A stretch of DNA of 64,000 nt from Hymenobacter sp. UV11 (GCF_004684095.1 NZ_SRII01000001.1:372001-436000), one strand, 5' to 3'. Numbered from the stretch's first letter, positions 50,335 to 58,732 are shown. The notes: a model not told the origin generated them from the letters alone. Translations and numbers: made by a program.

Positions 50335-51255
50335 ATGCTAAAAGACTACCTCAAGCTGCATTTTATCGTCCTGCTGTGGGGCTTCACCGCCATACTAGGC
50401 AAGCTGCTGACGGTGCCGCCGGTCGAACTGGTATTCTGGCGCACGCTGCTGGCCAGCAGCGGGCTAGCGGGGCTACTGCTGCTGCGGCGCACCGGCTGGC
50501 GCGTGGCCCCGGCCGAGGCGCTGAAACTACTGGGGGTAGGGGCGCTGGTGGCCGCGCACTGGATTACGTTTTTCCTGGCCGCGCGCCTCTCGTCGGTGAG
50601 CGTGTGCCTGGCGGGCCTGGCCACGCTGGCGCTCTGGACCTCGCTGCTGGAGCCGCTGCTGCTGTGGCGCCGGGTGCGGCCCTACGAGGTGGGCCTGGGC
50701 CTGCTGGCCATGCTGGGGCTGTATTTGATTTCGCAGGCCGAGTTCAACCAGCTCACCGGCTTGCTGGTGGCGGTGGTGTCGGCGGGGTTGTCGGCGTTGT
50801 TTAGCGTGCTCAACTCGCAGCTGGTGAAGCGCCACGCGCCGGTGCGGCTCACCTTCTACGAGATGCTGGGCGCCTGCCTGAGCATCGTGCTGTTCTTCCC
50901 CATTTATAGCCGCTATTTCACGCACGGCGCGGGTCTGCAGCTGGCCTGGCACGGCCTCGACTGGCTGTGGCTGCTGCTGCTGGCGGGCGTGTGCACGGTG
51001 TATGCCTTCTCCTCATCGGTGGAGTTGATGAAGCGGATTTCGGCCTTCGTCGTCAACCTCACCATCAACCTGGAGCCGGTCTACGGCATCGTGCTGGCGC
51101 AGCTCATGTTCGTGCTGCACGTGCCGGGCTTTGGGCAGGAAAAGATGTCGGGCGGCTTCTACGCCGGCACGGTGCTCATCCTGGCCAGCGTGCTCGTGCA
51201 CCCCGTGCTCGACCGCTGGAACCAGCGCCGCCTGCGCAAGCAATTTGTAGCATAA
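50335..51255 (+). CDS. EamA/DMT superfamily transporter
   Basis: A 306-residue membrane protein with ten hydrophobic helices in two EamA repeats (about 1-140 and 150-295). Marks: FIVLLWGFTAILGKLL, VELVFWRTLLASSGLAGLLLL, ALVAAHWITFFLAARLSSVSV and, in the second repeat, TVYAFSSSVELMKRISAFVVNLTINLEPVYGIVLA. Members export amino acids or other small metabolites; the substrate is not predictable. Its stop codon (51253-51255) lies within a GTAG repeat arm. Confidence 0.9.
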   Translation: MLKDYLKLHFIVLLWGFTAILGKLLTVPPVELVFWRTLLASSGLAGLLLLRRTGWRVAPAEALKLLGVGALVAAHWITFFLAARLSSVSVCLAGLATLALWTSLLEPLLLWRRVRPYEVGLGLLAMLGLYLISQAEFNQLTGLLVAVVSAGLSALFSVLNSQLVKRHAPVRLTFYEMLGACLSIVLFFPIYSRYFTHGAGLQLAWHGLDWLWLLLLAGVCTVYAFSSSVELMKRISAFVVNLTINLEPVYGIVLAQLMFVLHVPGFGQEKMSGGFYAGTVLILASVLVHPVLDRWNQRRLRKQFVA

Positions 51256-51310
51256 GCTTTAGCTTGTGCGGGTTAGGTTATAGCACGCACAAGCTAAAGC
51301 TTATGCTACA
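51246..51310. repeat. GTAG-headed twin-hairpin repeat at convergent gene ends
   Basis: Perfect inverted arms 51246-51270 and 51286-51310. Each holds GTAG + CATAAGCT-tt-AGCTTGTG. Compared with the copy at 36185 the stem ends differ in a compensatory way (CA/TG here, GG/CC there). It contains the stop codons of both the EamA gene and ispE. Confidence 0.93.
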
Positions 51311-52133
51311 ACACCCCGCGCCACACCAGATACTCGGCCGGCCAGGGTAGGGTAGGAGCTTCGCTTACCCCTTTAAAAAGCCCATACACCGCTGAGCCCG
51401 AGCCCGATAGGCTGGCATACGTAGCGCCCGCCGCGTAAAGCTGCTGCTTGATGTCGGCCAGTACGGGGTGGGTAGGGGCCAATGATTTTTCAAAATCATT
51501 GCTGACGGTGGCGCGCCAGCTGCTCATGGGCTGGGCCAACGCCTCGCGCAGGGGGTAGGCCGGGGCCTGCGGCACAATGCCCGCAAATGCCTGCGGCGTG
51601 CTAATGTGCAGCCCCGGATACACCACCACGCACGCTGTGCCGCTGACGCTCAGCGCAATCGGCTCAAAAATATCGCCCTTGCCGCGCGCCAGCCGGGGCG
51701 TATTCTCAATAAAAAAGGCGCAGTCGGCCCCCAGGCGCCGGGCGTAGTTTTCGAGCTGTTCCGTAGTCAGGTGCAGCCCAAATACCTCGCCAATGGCCCG
51801 CAGCGCAAACGCCGCATCGGCCGAGCCTCCGCCCAGCCCCGCGCCGATGGGCACAATCTTGTGCAGCTGCATTTGGGCCGCTGGCAAGTCGCGAAAATCG
51901 GCTTTGAGTAACTCGAAAGCTTTGAGGAACAGGTTGGTAGATACCTCGCCGGGAATGGGCCGGCCGGTAAGCGTGAGGTCGGACGCGGCCTGGCCAGTAG
52001 GCGCGGGCAGCACTTCGAGCACGTCGGTCCAGGGCAGGGGTAGGAACACGGTTTCGACCTCGTGGTAGCCGTCGGGCCGCCGCGCCGTCACGTAGAGGCC
52101 CAGGTTGAGCTTGGCGTTGGGGAAGGTGAGCAA
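51306..52133 (-). CDS. ispE: 4-diphosphocytidyl-2-C-methyl-D-erythritol kinase
   Basis: A 275-residue GHMP kinase of the MEP isoprenoid pathway, phosphorylating CDP-methylerythritol. The N-terminus LTFPNAKLNLGLYVTARRPDGYHEVETVF, the ATP loop IPIGAGLGGGSADAAFALRAI (here VPIGAGLGGGSADA) and GADCAFFIENTPRLARGKGD are all present, with a C-terminal YASLSGSGSAVYGLF. No ATG fits; the start is TTG at 52131-52133. The upstream spacer is entirely composed of a nested inverted repeat, and the stop lies in a GTAG repeat. Confidence 0.95.
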   Translation of the reverse strand: MLTFPNAKLNLGLYVTARRPDGYHEVETVFLPLPWTDVLEVLPAPTGQAASDLTLTGRPIPGEVSTNLFLKAFELLKADFRDLPAAQMQLHKIVPIGAGLGGGSADAAFALRAIGEVFGLHLTTEQLENYARRLGADCAFFIENTPRLARGKGDIFEPIALSVSGTACVVVYPGLHISTPQAFAGIVPQAPAYPLREALAQPMSSWRATVSNDFEKSLAPTHPVLADIKQQLYAAGATYASLSGSGSAVYGLFKGVSEAPTLPWPAEYLVWRGVL

Positions 52134-52140
52134 GAGGATA

Positions 52141-52324
52141 GTGGGTAATGACGAAGGACTAGTGACGAATGACTAATGGGTAGCAAAGAACGTCATGCCG
52201 AACGGCGAGAAGCATCTTCCACTGGACCGTTGAGCAACAGGAAGCGAATCAACCAAGATGCTCCAGCGCGTTCAGCGTGACGTTCTTTGCCGCCCATTAG
52301 TCACTAGTCATTCGTCATTACCCC
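52141..52324. repeat. Nested composite inverted repeat
   Basis: Outer arms are heptamer-type words (GGGTAATGACGAA... and ...TTCGTCATTACCCC, ends 52143 and 52324). Inside is a degenerate GTC-class twin hairpin (AACGTCATGCCGAACGGC... with ...GCGTGACGTTCTTT). The composite fills the whole ispE/sugar-transferase spacer, ending at the ATG of the latter. Confidence 0.85.
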
Positions 52325-52990
52325 ATGTACCGTGGCAAACGCCTGCTCGACCTGGCCGTGGCCCTGCCGCTGGCAGTGCTCACGGCGCCGCTGCTGGGGC
52401 TGGGCGCGGCCCTGGCCGCCGCGCAGAACGGCGGCAGCTGGCTGTTTCGGCAGGCGCGGCCGGGGCTGGGCGGGCGACTGTTCACGCTCTACAAGCTGCA
52501 AACCATGACCAGCGCCCGCGACCCCGCCACCGGCCAGCTGCTGCCCGATGCCCAGCGCCTACCCCCCCTGGGCCGCTGGCTGCGCGCCACCTCGCTCGAC
52601 GAGCTGCCCCAGCTCTGGAACATCGTGCGCGGTGATATGAGCCTGGTGGGCCCGCGCCCGCTGCTACCCCAGTACCTGCCGCTGTACTCGCCCCAGCAGG
52701 CGCGCCGCCACCTCGTGCGGCCCGGCCTCACGGGCTGGGCGCAGGTCAATGGCCGCAACGCCATTAGCTGGGAAGCGAAATTTGCCTACGACGTCTGGTA
52801 CGTCGAGCATGAGAGTCTAGGGCTCGACTTGCTTATCCTGTGGCGGACGCTGGGGCGGGTGCTGCGCCGCCGCGGCATCGCGGCGGCTGGGGCGGCGACG
52901 ATGCCGCCGTTTCGGGGCAGTGAGGCTGGCGCACTCGCTGAAAAGCAGGTAAATCTGGTCGATGGTCATGGCTCGAACAGGTTAGTGTAG
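52325..52990 (+). CDS. Initiating sugar-phosphate transferase (PglC/WcaJ-type)
   Basis: A 221-residue bacterial sugar transferase that moves a sugar phosphate from a nucleotide to undecaprenyl phosphate. Marks: MYRGKRLLDLAVALPLAVLTAPLL (re-entrant membrane helix), LFRQARPGLGGRLFTLYKLQTM, RATSLDELPQLWNIVRGDMSLVGPRPLLPQYLPLYS, RPGLTGWAQVNGRNAISWEAKFAYDVWYV. The size fits the monotopic PglC type. It could use the sugar from the PglE/PglD-like pair 14 kb away. The ATG touches the end of a composite repeat, so no usual leader exists. The C-terminal 30 residues are not conserved. Confidence 0.93.
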   Translation: MYRGKRLLDLAVALPLAVLTAPLLGLGAALAAAQNGGSWLFRQARPGLGGRLFTLYKLQTMTSARDPATGQLLPDAQRLPPLGRWLRATSLDELPQLWNIVRGDMSLVGPRPLLPQYLPLYSPQQARRHLVRPGLTGWAQVNGRNAISWEAKFAYDVWYVEHESLGLDLLILWRTLGRVLRRRGIAAAGAATMPPFRGSEAGALAEKQVNLVDGHGSNRLV

Positions 52991-53447
52991 TATTACCATC
53001 CCACTAGGTACTACCAGCCGCGCGCTGGGCCGTGCCAACCTGGGCCACGCGCGGCGGCCACTCCCAAAACTCCTCGGCGCAGGGCCAGGCTCACTAAAAG
53101 AAACGACGGCAGAGCGGCGTGCGAGCGTGCGCAGTGGCCGCTGGCTGGCCCGAAGCCCGCCAGTTAGTTGTTCGTACATAGCTGAAAAGAAGAGTAGAAA
53201 TGTGCAGCAAAGGTCTGACAGTGAGGGCAATTTACACAAAAGCCTGAATATGCCAGTTATGGGCCTGGCCACTGGCCAGGGCGCCCCTACCCTGCTTGCC
53301 CGCTAGCAACCCGAAGCGCTGCCCGCCGCAAGCAGTACAAGCAGGAGAGCTTCAGTGTGGAACAGCTGCAAAAGCTGGTTTCTTTGCGCGGCGGGCTAGC
53401 CCCGGCACCTACTCTCTTCCCCTTCTTCTTTTATTTAAATACCTTTT
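52991..53447. other. Spacer without recognised gene
   Basis: No convincing gene on either strand. GCAAAGG near 53205 is a minus-strand -7-like word without a matching gene. The right end is A/T-rich (TTTATTTAAATACCTTTT) and serves as leader of the GIN-domain gene. A short in-frame stretch near 53318-53400 (ARRKQYKQESFSVEQLQKLV) faintly recalls transposase N-termini but is too short to call. Confidence 0.5.
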
Positions 53448-54167
53448 ATGAAAAAACTATTACTTCCGCTGCTGCTGTGGCTCGTGGGTGTGGTGCCTGT
53501 GCTGGCGCAGGCGGCCAATGGGCCGCAGGTGCGCTCGCTCGCGCCCTTCCACGCCATTACGGTAGGTACCGGGATTGAGTTGCTGCTTACGGCCGGCCAC
53601 GCGCAGCGGGTAGAAGTAAGCGCGACCACGGCCGATTTTCGCGACCATATTCTCACTGCGGTGGTTAGCGGCGTGCTTTCCATTCACTACGAGAACCCCG
53701 ATGACCGGGGCTTCAGCAACGTCAAGCGCGAGCGCAACAGCAAGCAGCTGCGCGTGGCCGTAACGGCCGACCAGCTCACGGCTCTCACGGCGGGCAGCGG
53801 GGCGCAGGTGCGGGCTTCGGGTAATTTTACGGCTTCCGATTTTCAGCTCGATGCCTCGTCGGGGGCCAATTGCCAGGCCAGCGACCTGGTGGTGGGTGTG
53901 TTGGTGGTGCGCCAGAGTAGCGGCAGCACCGTCACGCTCAGTGGCCGCGCTCCGCGCTTCGACCTGCGCATTGCCAGCGGCTCAACCTTCGATGGGGAAG
54001 GCCTGCAAACCGACCGCGGCCAAATTGAGGCCACCAACGGCAGCACCGTGCGCCTGGCCGTGCGCGAATCGTTGCTGGCCGAAGCAAGCAGCGGCGCCGC
54101 CATTCGCTATTTCGGCTCGCCAGCCGTGACCAAAGAAGTGAGCGGCGGCGGCAGCGTTGGGAAATAG
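53448..54167 (+). CDS. GIN-domain (DUF2807) secreted protein
   Basis: A 239-residue exported protein: signal peptide MKKLLLPLLLWLVGVVPVLAQA, then a right-handed beta-helix-like repeat typical of the putative auto-transporter adhesin head GIN domain (PFHAITVGTGIELLLTAG, LTAGSGAQVRASGNF, LDASSGANCQASDL, RIASGSTFDGEGL, EASSGAAIRYFGSP). Repeats with an S/T-G-A/S turn give about ten rungs. These are common in Bacteroidota, function uncertain (surface or adhesion). The stop overlaps the left end of an inverted repeat. Confidence 0.88.
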   Translation: MKKLLLPLLLWLVGVVPVLAQAANGPQVRSLAPFHAITVGTGIELLLTAGHAQRVEVSATTADFRDHILTAVVSGVLSIHYENPDDRGFSNVKRERNSKQLRVAVTADQLTALTAGSGAQVRASGNFTASDFQLDASSGANCQASDLVVGVLVVRQSSGSTVTLSGRAPRFDLRIASGSTFDGEGLQTDRGQIEATNGSTVRLAVRESLLAEASSGAAIRYFGSPAVTKEVSGGGSVGK

Positions 54168-54259
54168 TGATTAATCACTAGTGACGAGTAATTAATGAAG
54201 GACAGATGCCTTTGCACAAGTCTTCCATTAGTCACTCGTTGTTAGTCATTAATCACTAT
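54164..54259. repeat. A/T-rich inverted repeat of heptamer type
   Basis: ATAGTGATTAATCACTAGTG at the left is mirrored by CATTAATCACTAT at the right, with GACGAGTAATTAATG words between. It runs from the GIN-gene stop to just before the RsmI-like stop, suggesting a bidirectional terminator role. Confidence 0.8.
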
Positions 54260-54263
54260 CGCC

Positions 54264-54968
54264 CTACTTGCCCAGCGCAAACACTGCCGGGCGCTTGTGC
54301 AGCTGCGGCAGCTCGGGCAGCTGCCGCCAGGTGGCCACGGGCAGCGTGCGCAGGTACTCGGTGGGGGCGGTGAGGTCGGCGGCCACGCACAGGCGGGTAG
54401 CGGGCTGGAGGTGCGCGAGCAGGTCGGCCAGCAGCTGGTCGTTGCGGTAGGGCGTTTCGATAAAGAGCTGGCTCTGGTCGCGCTGGGCGGCTTCTTTCTC
54501 CAGGGTTTTGAGGGCCGCAATGCGGGCGGCCTTCTCAATGGGCAGGTAGCCGTGAAAGGCAAACCGCTGCCCGTTCAGCCCCGAGCCCATGAGGGCCAGC
54601 AAGATAGACGACGGCCCCACCAGCGGCCGCACCACCAGCCCCAGCCGGTGCGCCTCCTGGGCCAGCGCTGCGCCGGGGTCGGCAATACCCGGGCAGCCCG
54701 CCTCCGAGAGCACGCCGGCATCCAGTTTTTGCTTAACCAAGGGCTCCAGCGCGGCTTTCACCTGGGCAGGCGTGCTGTCTTTGTCAATCAGCTCGAAGCG
54801 AATGTCTTCGATGACGCGGTGCGGCGCTACCTCCTTCACGAAGCGGCGGGCGGTGCGCAGGTTTTCGACCAGGAAATAGGGCAGCCGGGCCACGGCTGCC
54901 ACCACCTGCGGCGGTAGCACCTGCGGCGCGCTGCCCTCGGCGAGGGGGGTAGGGATAAGGTAGAGCAT
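54264..54968 (-). CDS. RsmI-like tetrapyrrole-methylase-fold SAM methyltransferase
   Basis: A 234-residue member of the TP_methylase fold. N-terminus MLYLIPTPLAEGSAPQVLPP, then YFLVENLRTARRFV, LSEAGCPGIADPGAALAQEAHRLGL, LVGPSSILLALMGSGLNGQRFAFHGYLP and FIETPYRNDQLLADLL. The pattern is RsmI-related (2'-O-methylation of 16S rRNA C1402), but the N-terminus differs from canonical RsmI, which starts with GNLGD-type sequence. This is probably the short paralogue seen in many Bacteroidota; substrate uncertain. Confidence 0.85.
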   Translation of the reverse strand: MLYLIPTPLAEGSAPQVLPPQVVAAVARLPYFLVENLRTARRFVKEVAPHRVIEDIRFELIDKDSTPAQVKAALEPLVKQKLDAGVLSEAGCPGIADPGAALAQEAHRLGLVVRPLVGPSSILLALMGSGLNGQRFAFHGYLPIEKAARIAALKTLEKEAAQRDQSQLFIETPYRNDQLLADLLAHLQPATRLCVAADLTAPTEYLRTLPVATWRQLPELPQLHKRPAVFALGK

Positions 54969-55042
54969 TAGTTGAAGCGATAAAAAGTACTGGCAAATCG
55001 GCAGCCTGAACGCTGTGCGGGGGGGTAGGGCTGGCGCGGAAG

Positions 55043-55957
55043 CTAGTCGGTTGGGCGCAGGGGCATTACCAACAATAAAAAAATAACCGCGCTATTACCC
55101 AGTCCGACAAGCCACAAACCCAGGCGAAGCGTGCGCGTGCCGCGCACCGCAAATGGCGCGCGAATGGGAGCCAGCAGCAGCGGCGAGCCGTAGAAAGGTG
55201 CTAGCCGGCTGGCGCGCACCGCCTGGTACTGGGCAGGGTCGGGGTTGTCGACCCGCAGCAGATACGTGAAGCGGGCGAGCGGCAGCGAATCGAAGCGGGC
55301 ATCGGTGCGGGCCACGAAGTTTTGGTAGCGCCAGTTGCGCTCGCCAGGCGTGAGGTCATTGCCGAGGTCGGCCCGGTAAGAATAGCTCAGCCAGGCGGGG
55401 GGCGTCAGGCGAAAAACACTGGTGTCGGTGGCTGCTACCAGTAGTGGGCAGGCGTAATTGTACGTAGCAAAATAATTCTTCGTGCCGCCTTTTAGGGTAT
55501 TGACCCGCGAAACCGCGTAGCGCCCCACATGCGCTCGGTCGAGGTAAAACGAGCTATGCAGCCGAAAAAATATGGCATTGCCAGGCCGTACTAGCTCCTG
55601 CGCACTGTGCATATCGCGGGCTTCACCCAGCCGATAGCGCAGGTAGTTGCGCAAGCTCCAGCCCAGCAGCACCAGCACTATCCACAGGAGCCAGAGGGGT
55701 AGGCGGCGCAGTTCGCCCCTGGAGTTAGTGGCTAGTAGCGCCCAGGGCCGCCACAGCCACCAGCACACCCCAAAGGCAGTCAGCGCTGGCACTCCCAGGC
55801 TCCACCAGTGGCCCAGTGACCACGGCTGCCCTACCGCCGTAGCGCCCGCGTAGCCCACCACAAAAATCCCCAACGCCTTACCATAAGGCACTATCAAGCC
55901 CCGCCACCGCACGGGCAGCGTACCGCGCCAGGAGGTAAAAAAGGCCGGACCCGCCAT
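55043..55957 (-). CDS. Integral membrane protein of unknown function
   Basis: A 304-residue protein with hydrophobic segments at about 25-45, 52-72, 85-105 and 275-297, enclosing a soluble domain (about 110-270) with aromatic-rich strands (AIFFRLHSSFYLDRAHVGRYAVSR, FVARTDARFDSLPLARFTYLLRV). No family recognised. It starts 2 bases after the stop of the alpha/beta hydrolase, in frame arrangement TGAAAATG, so the two form an operon. Confidence 0.7.
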   Translation of the reverse strand: MAGPAFFTSWRGTLPVRWRGLIVPYGKALGIFVVGYAGATAVGQPWSLGHWWSLGVPALTAFGVCWWLWRPWALLATNSRGELRRLPLWLLWIVLVLLGWSLRNYLRYRLGEARDMHSAQELVRPGNAIFFRLHSSFYLDRAHVGRYAVSRVNTLKGGTKNYFATYNYACPLLVAATDTSVFRLTPPAWLSYSYRADLGNDLTPGERNWRYQNFVARTDARFDSLPLARFTYLLRVDNPDPAQYQAVRASRLAPFYGSPLLLAPIRAPFAVRGTRTLRLGLWLVGLGNSAVIFLLLVMPLRPTD

Positions 55958-55959
55958 TT

Positions 55960-56751
55960 TCAGAGTTGGCCCACGAAGTTCTTCACTAGCCCAAACACTT
56001 CCTCCGGCTTTTCGGCGTGCAGCCAGTGGCCGGCGTCAGGCACGGTCACGACCTGCGAATTGGGAAACAGCGCCGGGATGCTGTGCAGCTTATCATCGGC
56101 CGTGATGTAGTCCGACTTGCCGCCGCGCACGAAGAGTGTCGGCTTCAGGAAAGGCTGAGCCGACGTTATTTCCTCGCCCACGTCGGCCAGGCGGGCCACC
56201 AGCCCCGGCAGGTTGATACGCCAGGCAAAGGAGTTGTCCTCACGCCGGTACAGGTTTTTGAGCAAAAATTGCCGCACGCCTACCTGCGGAATGTGGGGTA
56301 GCAGCGCCGCCTCGGCCTGCTGGCGGCTCTGGATGGTGTCGAGGTTCACGGCTTGCAGGCCGGCCACGATGTCTTCCTGATGCTCCATGTTGGAAAAGCG
56401 CGGCGCAATGTCCACCACCACAAGCTGGGCCAGGCGCTGGGGGTAAGCCAGGGCCAGCGTCATGGCCACCTTGCCGCCCATGCTGTGGCCCAGCACCGTG
56501 AGGCGGGCAGGGTCGAGGGCCAAGTGGTCGAGCAGGTCGGCCACGTCTTGCGCCATGAGGGCATAGCTGTGTTCGGGCGCGTGAAACGAGCGCCCGTGGT
56601 TGCGCAAATCGGCGCTAACCACGCGCAGGCCGGCCTCGTCGGCCCAGCGCCGGGCCAGGGTTTGCCAGTTATCGAGGGTGCCAAACAGGCCGTGTAGAAT
56701 CACCAGCGGCGTAGCCGCCGGGTCGCCTTGGTCGAGGTAGTGCAACATCAT
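55960..56751 (-). CDS. Alpha/beta hydrolase, YbfF-like esterase
   Basis: A 263-residue hydrolase. Oxyanion segment VILHGLFGTLDNW, strand-turn DLRNHGRS, nucleophile Ser in VLGHSMGGKVAMTLAL, Asp in RGGKSDYI region and His in VPDAGHWLHAEKPEEV. These match the YbfF esterase group (small acyl esters). No signal peptide, so cytoplasmic. It heads a two-gene unit with the membrane protein downstream. An inverted repeat lies just before its start. Confidence 0.9.
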   Translation of the reverse strand: MMLHYLDQGDPAATPLVILHGLFGTLDNWQTLARRWADEAGLRVVSADLRNHGRSFHAPEHSYALMAQDVADLLDHLALDPARLTVLGHSMGGKVAMTLALAYPQRLAQLVVVDIAPRFSNMEHQEDIVAGLQAVNLDTIQSRQQAEAALLPHIPQVGVRQFLLKNLYRREDNSFAWRINLPGLVARLADVGEEITSAQPFLKPTLFVRGGKSDYITADDKLHSIPALFPNSQVVTVPDAGHWLHAEKPEEVFGLVKNFVGQL

Positions 56752-56756
56752 AGGTA

Positions 56757-56866
56757 GTTAACAGTGAGCAATAAGTAATGAGTAACGAATAGTGAGCAGT
56801 GAGCAGTGGGTAATGAACAGTGAGCAATCAATTGTTCATTGCTCACTGTTCATTGCTCATTACTTA
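56757..56866. repeat. Long inverted repeat of heptamer words
   Basis: Tandem words such as AGTGAGCA, GTAATGAA and AACAGTGAGCAAT are mirrored by TTGTTCATTGCTCACTGTTC and GCTCATTACTTA. It spans the spacer from the hydrolase start to the stop codon of the next gene (56864-56866). Confidence 0.85.
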
Positions 56867-57460
56867 CGTCCACGCCCAGATGCGGCGCCGCTCCTGCACC
56901 ACCACGCCGAAGTGGCGCAGGTAGCGCACCAGCGGCTGCATGTCGCTCAGCACGAGGCTGGTGAGCAGGATGTCGCCCTGGGGCAGGGGTAGGCGTAGGT
57001 ACTCATAGCGCCGCCAAAACACGCCTGGCCAGCGGCAGCGACTCCACTCTACGGGTGCGGGGCCGGGCCAGCCCTGGCGGGCGGGGTCGTAGGCCAATAT
57101 GTCATCAAGGGCCACTTGCAGGTGGCCGCCGGTGGGGTCAAAAATGAGCGTGGTAGCCGCGTTGAGGGTGTAGTAGCGCAGGTGCAATAGCAGCGCCGGA
57201 GCCGCCAGCGCCAGCACTGCCAGCAGCAGTGCCCAGGCCAGGCCGCGCTCCACGGCGGTAGGGGCTAGCAGACCGGGGCCGGCGGCGGCCAGCGCCGTGC
57301 CCACCGTGAGGAGCGGCCACGTGAGCAGCGCCAGCTGCCGGGCCGGGGTAGGGAGATAAACGGTAGATTTCTTGCCAAAAAAGGCCAGTGCCCAGCGCGC
57401 CAGCCCCAGCAGCACCACCAGGCCAACGGCCGTTTCGAGTAAAGAGCGGAGCGCATTCAT
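56864..57460 (-). CDS. Membrane protein of unknown function
   Basis: A 198-residue protein with three to four hydrophobic segments in the first 110 residues (LLETAVGLVVLLGLARWAL, LALLTWPLLTVGTALAA, GLAWALLLAVLALAAPALLLHL) and a soluble tail (about 115-198, PTGGHLQVALDDILAYD). No family recognised. Its ATG overlaps the stop of the glycosyltransferase by ATGA, so they are translationally coupled. A role with surface glycan assembly is only suggested by this coupling. Confidence 0.65.
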   Translation of the reverse strand: MNALRSLLETAVGLVVLLGLARWALAFFGKKSTVYLPTPARQLALLTWPLLTVGTALAAAGPGLLAPTAVERGLAWALLLAVLALAAPALLLHLRYYTLNAATTLIFDPTGGHLQVALDDILAYDPARQGWPGPAPVEWSRCRWPGVFWRRYEYLRLPLPQGDILLTSLVLSDMQPLVRYLRHFGVVVQERRRIWAWT

Positions 57461-58668
57461 TGCCCCAAAATACGGGCATAGACCGCCCCGAAGGCCCGGC
57501 CCACCGCCGGATAGCTGAATTCGGCCACGGCCCGCGCCCGGAGCGCCGCCGCATCGAAGTGGCCCGCCGGGGCCGTGAGTACGGCGCGCAGGGCCTCGGC
57601 CAGGGCGGCTTCGTCGGCGGGCGGCACCAGCAGGCCGGCCTGGCCGTCAGGCAGTAAGAGCTCGGGCACGCCATTCACGCGGGTAGCCACGGCGGGTAGG
57701 CTACTGGCCTGGGCCTCAATGAGCACGCAAGGCAGGTTTTCATAATTGGAAAACAGCACGAAGCAGCTGGCCCGGCGCATCTCGGCGGCTACCTGGGCCG
57801 AAGTGAGCTTGCCCAAAAACTCTACCGTGTCATCGGCCAGCAGGCCCAGGGCGGCGGCTAGTTGGTGCATTTGGGCCTCGGCCGGGCCGTAGCCGGCAAT
57901 GCGCAGGTGCAGGCCGGGTAGGGTGGGGGCGGTGGCCCGCAAGTGGGCCACGGCACGCAGCAGGCCGCTCAGGTTCTTGGCCTTCTCGTTGAAAGCCGCC
58001 ACGTTGAGCAAGCCGTAGCGAGTGGCCGCGGTGGCGGGCGGGTGAAACAGCTCGGTATCGACCACATTAGGAATAATTACCGTGTGGGCATTCACGCCGC
58101 CCAGCGCCGCCAGCGCCCGGCGCAGGTCATCCGACACCGGCGTGTAGGCCGCCGCCTGCCGCACCAGAAAGCCCGCCAGCCAGCGCCGCAGCCGGCCCAG
58201 CCGCTCCACATTGCCGGGCTGAAAGGCGGTCCAGTTCTCCGTTATCAAATAGGGAATGCCGTGCCACAGCCTCAGCCACCAAGCCAGCGCGGCCGGCCGA
58301 AACAGCACGTGCGCGTGCACCACGCTGGGCCGCGCGCCGGCCCAGTGCCGCCGCACAGCCCGCAGCCCGCGGCGCTGGCACTCTAGCCACAGCCCCAGCT
58401 TCAGCAGCTTGTCGAGGGGGAGTAGGCCGGTAGGGCGGGCGCGGTAGTAGTAGCGCCAGGTGGGCACGGGGCCGACCAAGTCGTGGTCCTCGGCCAGGAG
58501 GGTAGGGAGCGGGCCGCGCGCCACGGCCGCAAATACCACCGCCGACTGCACCGGCCCGCCGCCTACCCCCCCGTGCGCCGCGATAGCCGCCACGTGCCGC
58601 GCCACAAAGTCGCCATCCTGGTCGTCGTAGCGGTGTGGGTACCACTTGGGCAGGTGCAGGATTCTCAC
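57457..58668 (-). CDS. Glycosyltransferase family 4
   Basis: About 403 residues, GT-B fold. Marks: ILHLPKWYPHRYDDQDGDFVARH, PSVVHAHVLFRPAALAWW, ITENWTAFQPGN, TPVSDDLRRALAALGG, NVVDTELFHPP and the donor-binding EX7E region SCFVLFSNYENLPCVLIEAQASSLPAVATRVNGVPELL. The GTG at 58666-58668 is used because homologues start at RILHLP; an ATG 21 codons upstream adds a poor leader. It probably builds cell-surface polysaccharide or lipid-linked glycan. Confidence 0.88.
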   Translation of the reverse strand: MRILHLPKWYPHRYDDQDGDFVARHVAAIAAHGGVGGGPVQSAVVFAAVARGPLPTLLAEDHDLVGPVPTWRYYYRARPTGLLPLDKLLKLGLWLECQRRGLRAVRRHWAGARPSVVHAHVLFRPAALAWWLRLWHGIPYLITENWTAFQPGNVERLGRLRRWLAGFLVRQAAAYTPVSDDLRRALAALGGVNAHTVIIPNVVDTELFHPPATAATRYGLLNVAAFNEKAKNLSGLLRAVAHLRATAPTLPGLHLRIAGYGPAEAQMHQLAAALGLLADDTVEFLGKLTSAQVAAEMRRASCFVLFSNYENLPCVLIEAQASSLPAVATRVNGVPELLLPDGQAGLLVPPADEAALAEALRAVLTAPAGHFDAAALRARAVAEFSYPAVGRAFGAVYARILGQ

Positions 58669-58732
58669 GGGGTGCCGGCAGCTTGTGGATAAGTGGAGGC
58701 TATTGTGTGGAAAACTGCCTTCAACTACCAAA

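Noticed and set aside
53318..53400. Possible transposase N-terminal remnant
   Set aside because: A 30-residue basic stretch only faintly like IS3-type OrfA; no inverted repeats or further transposase sequence around it.
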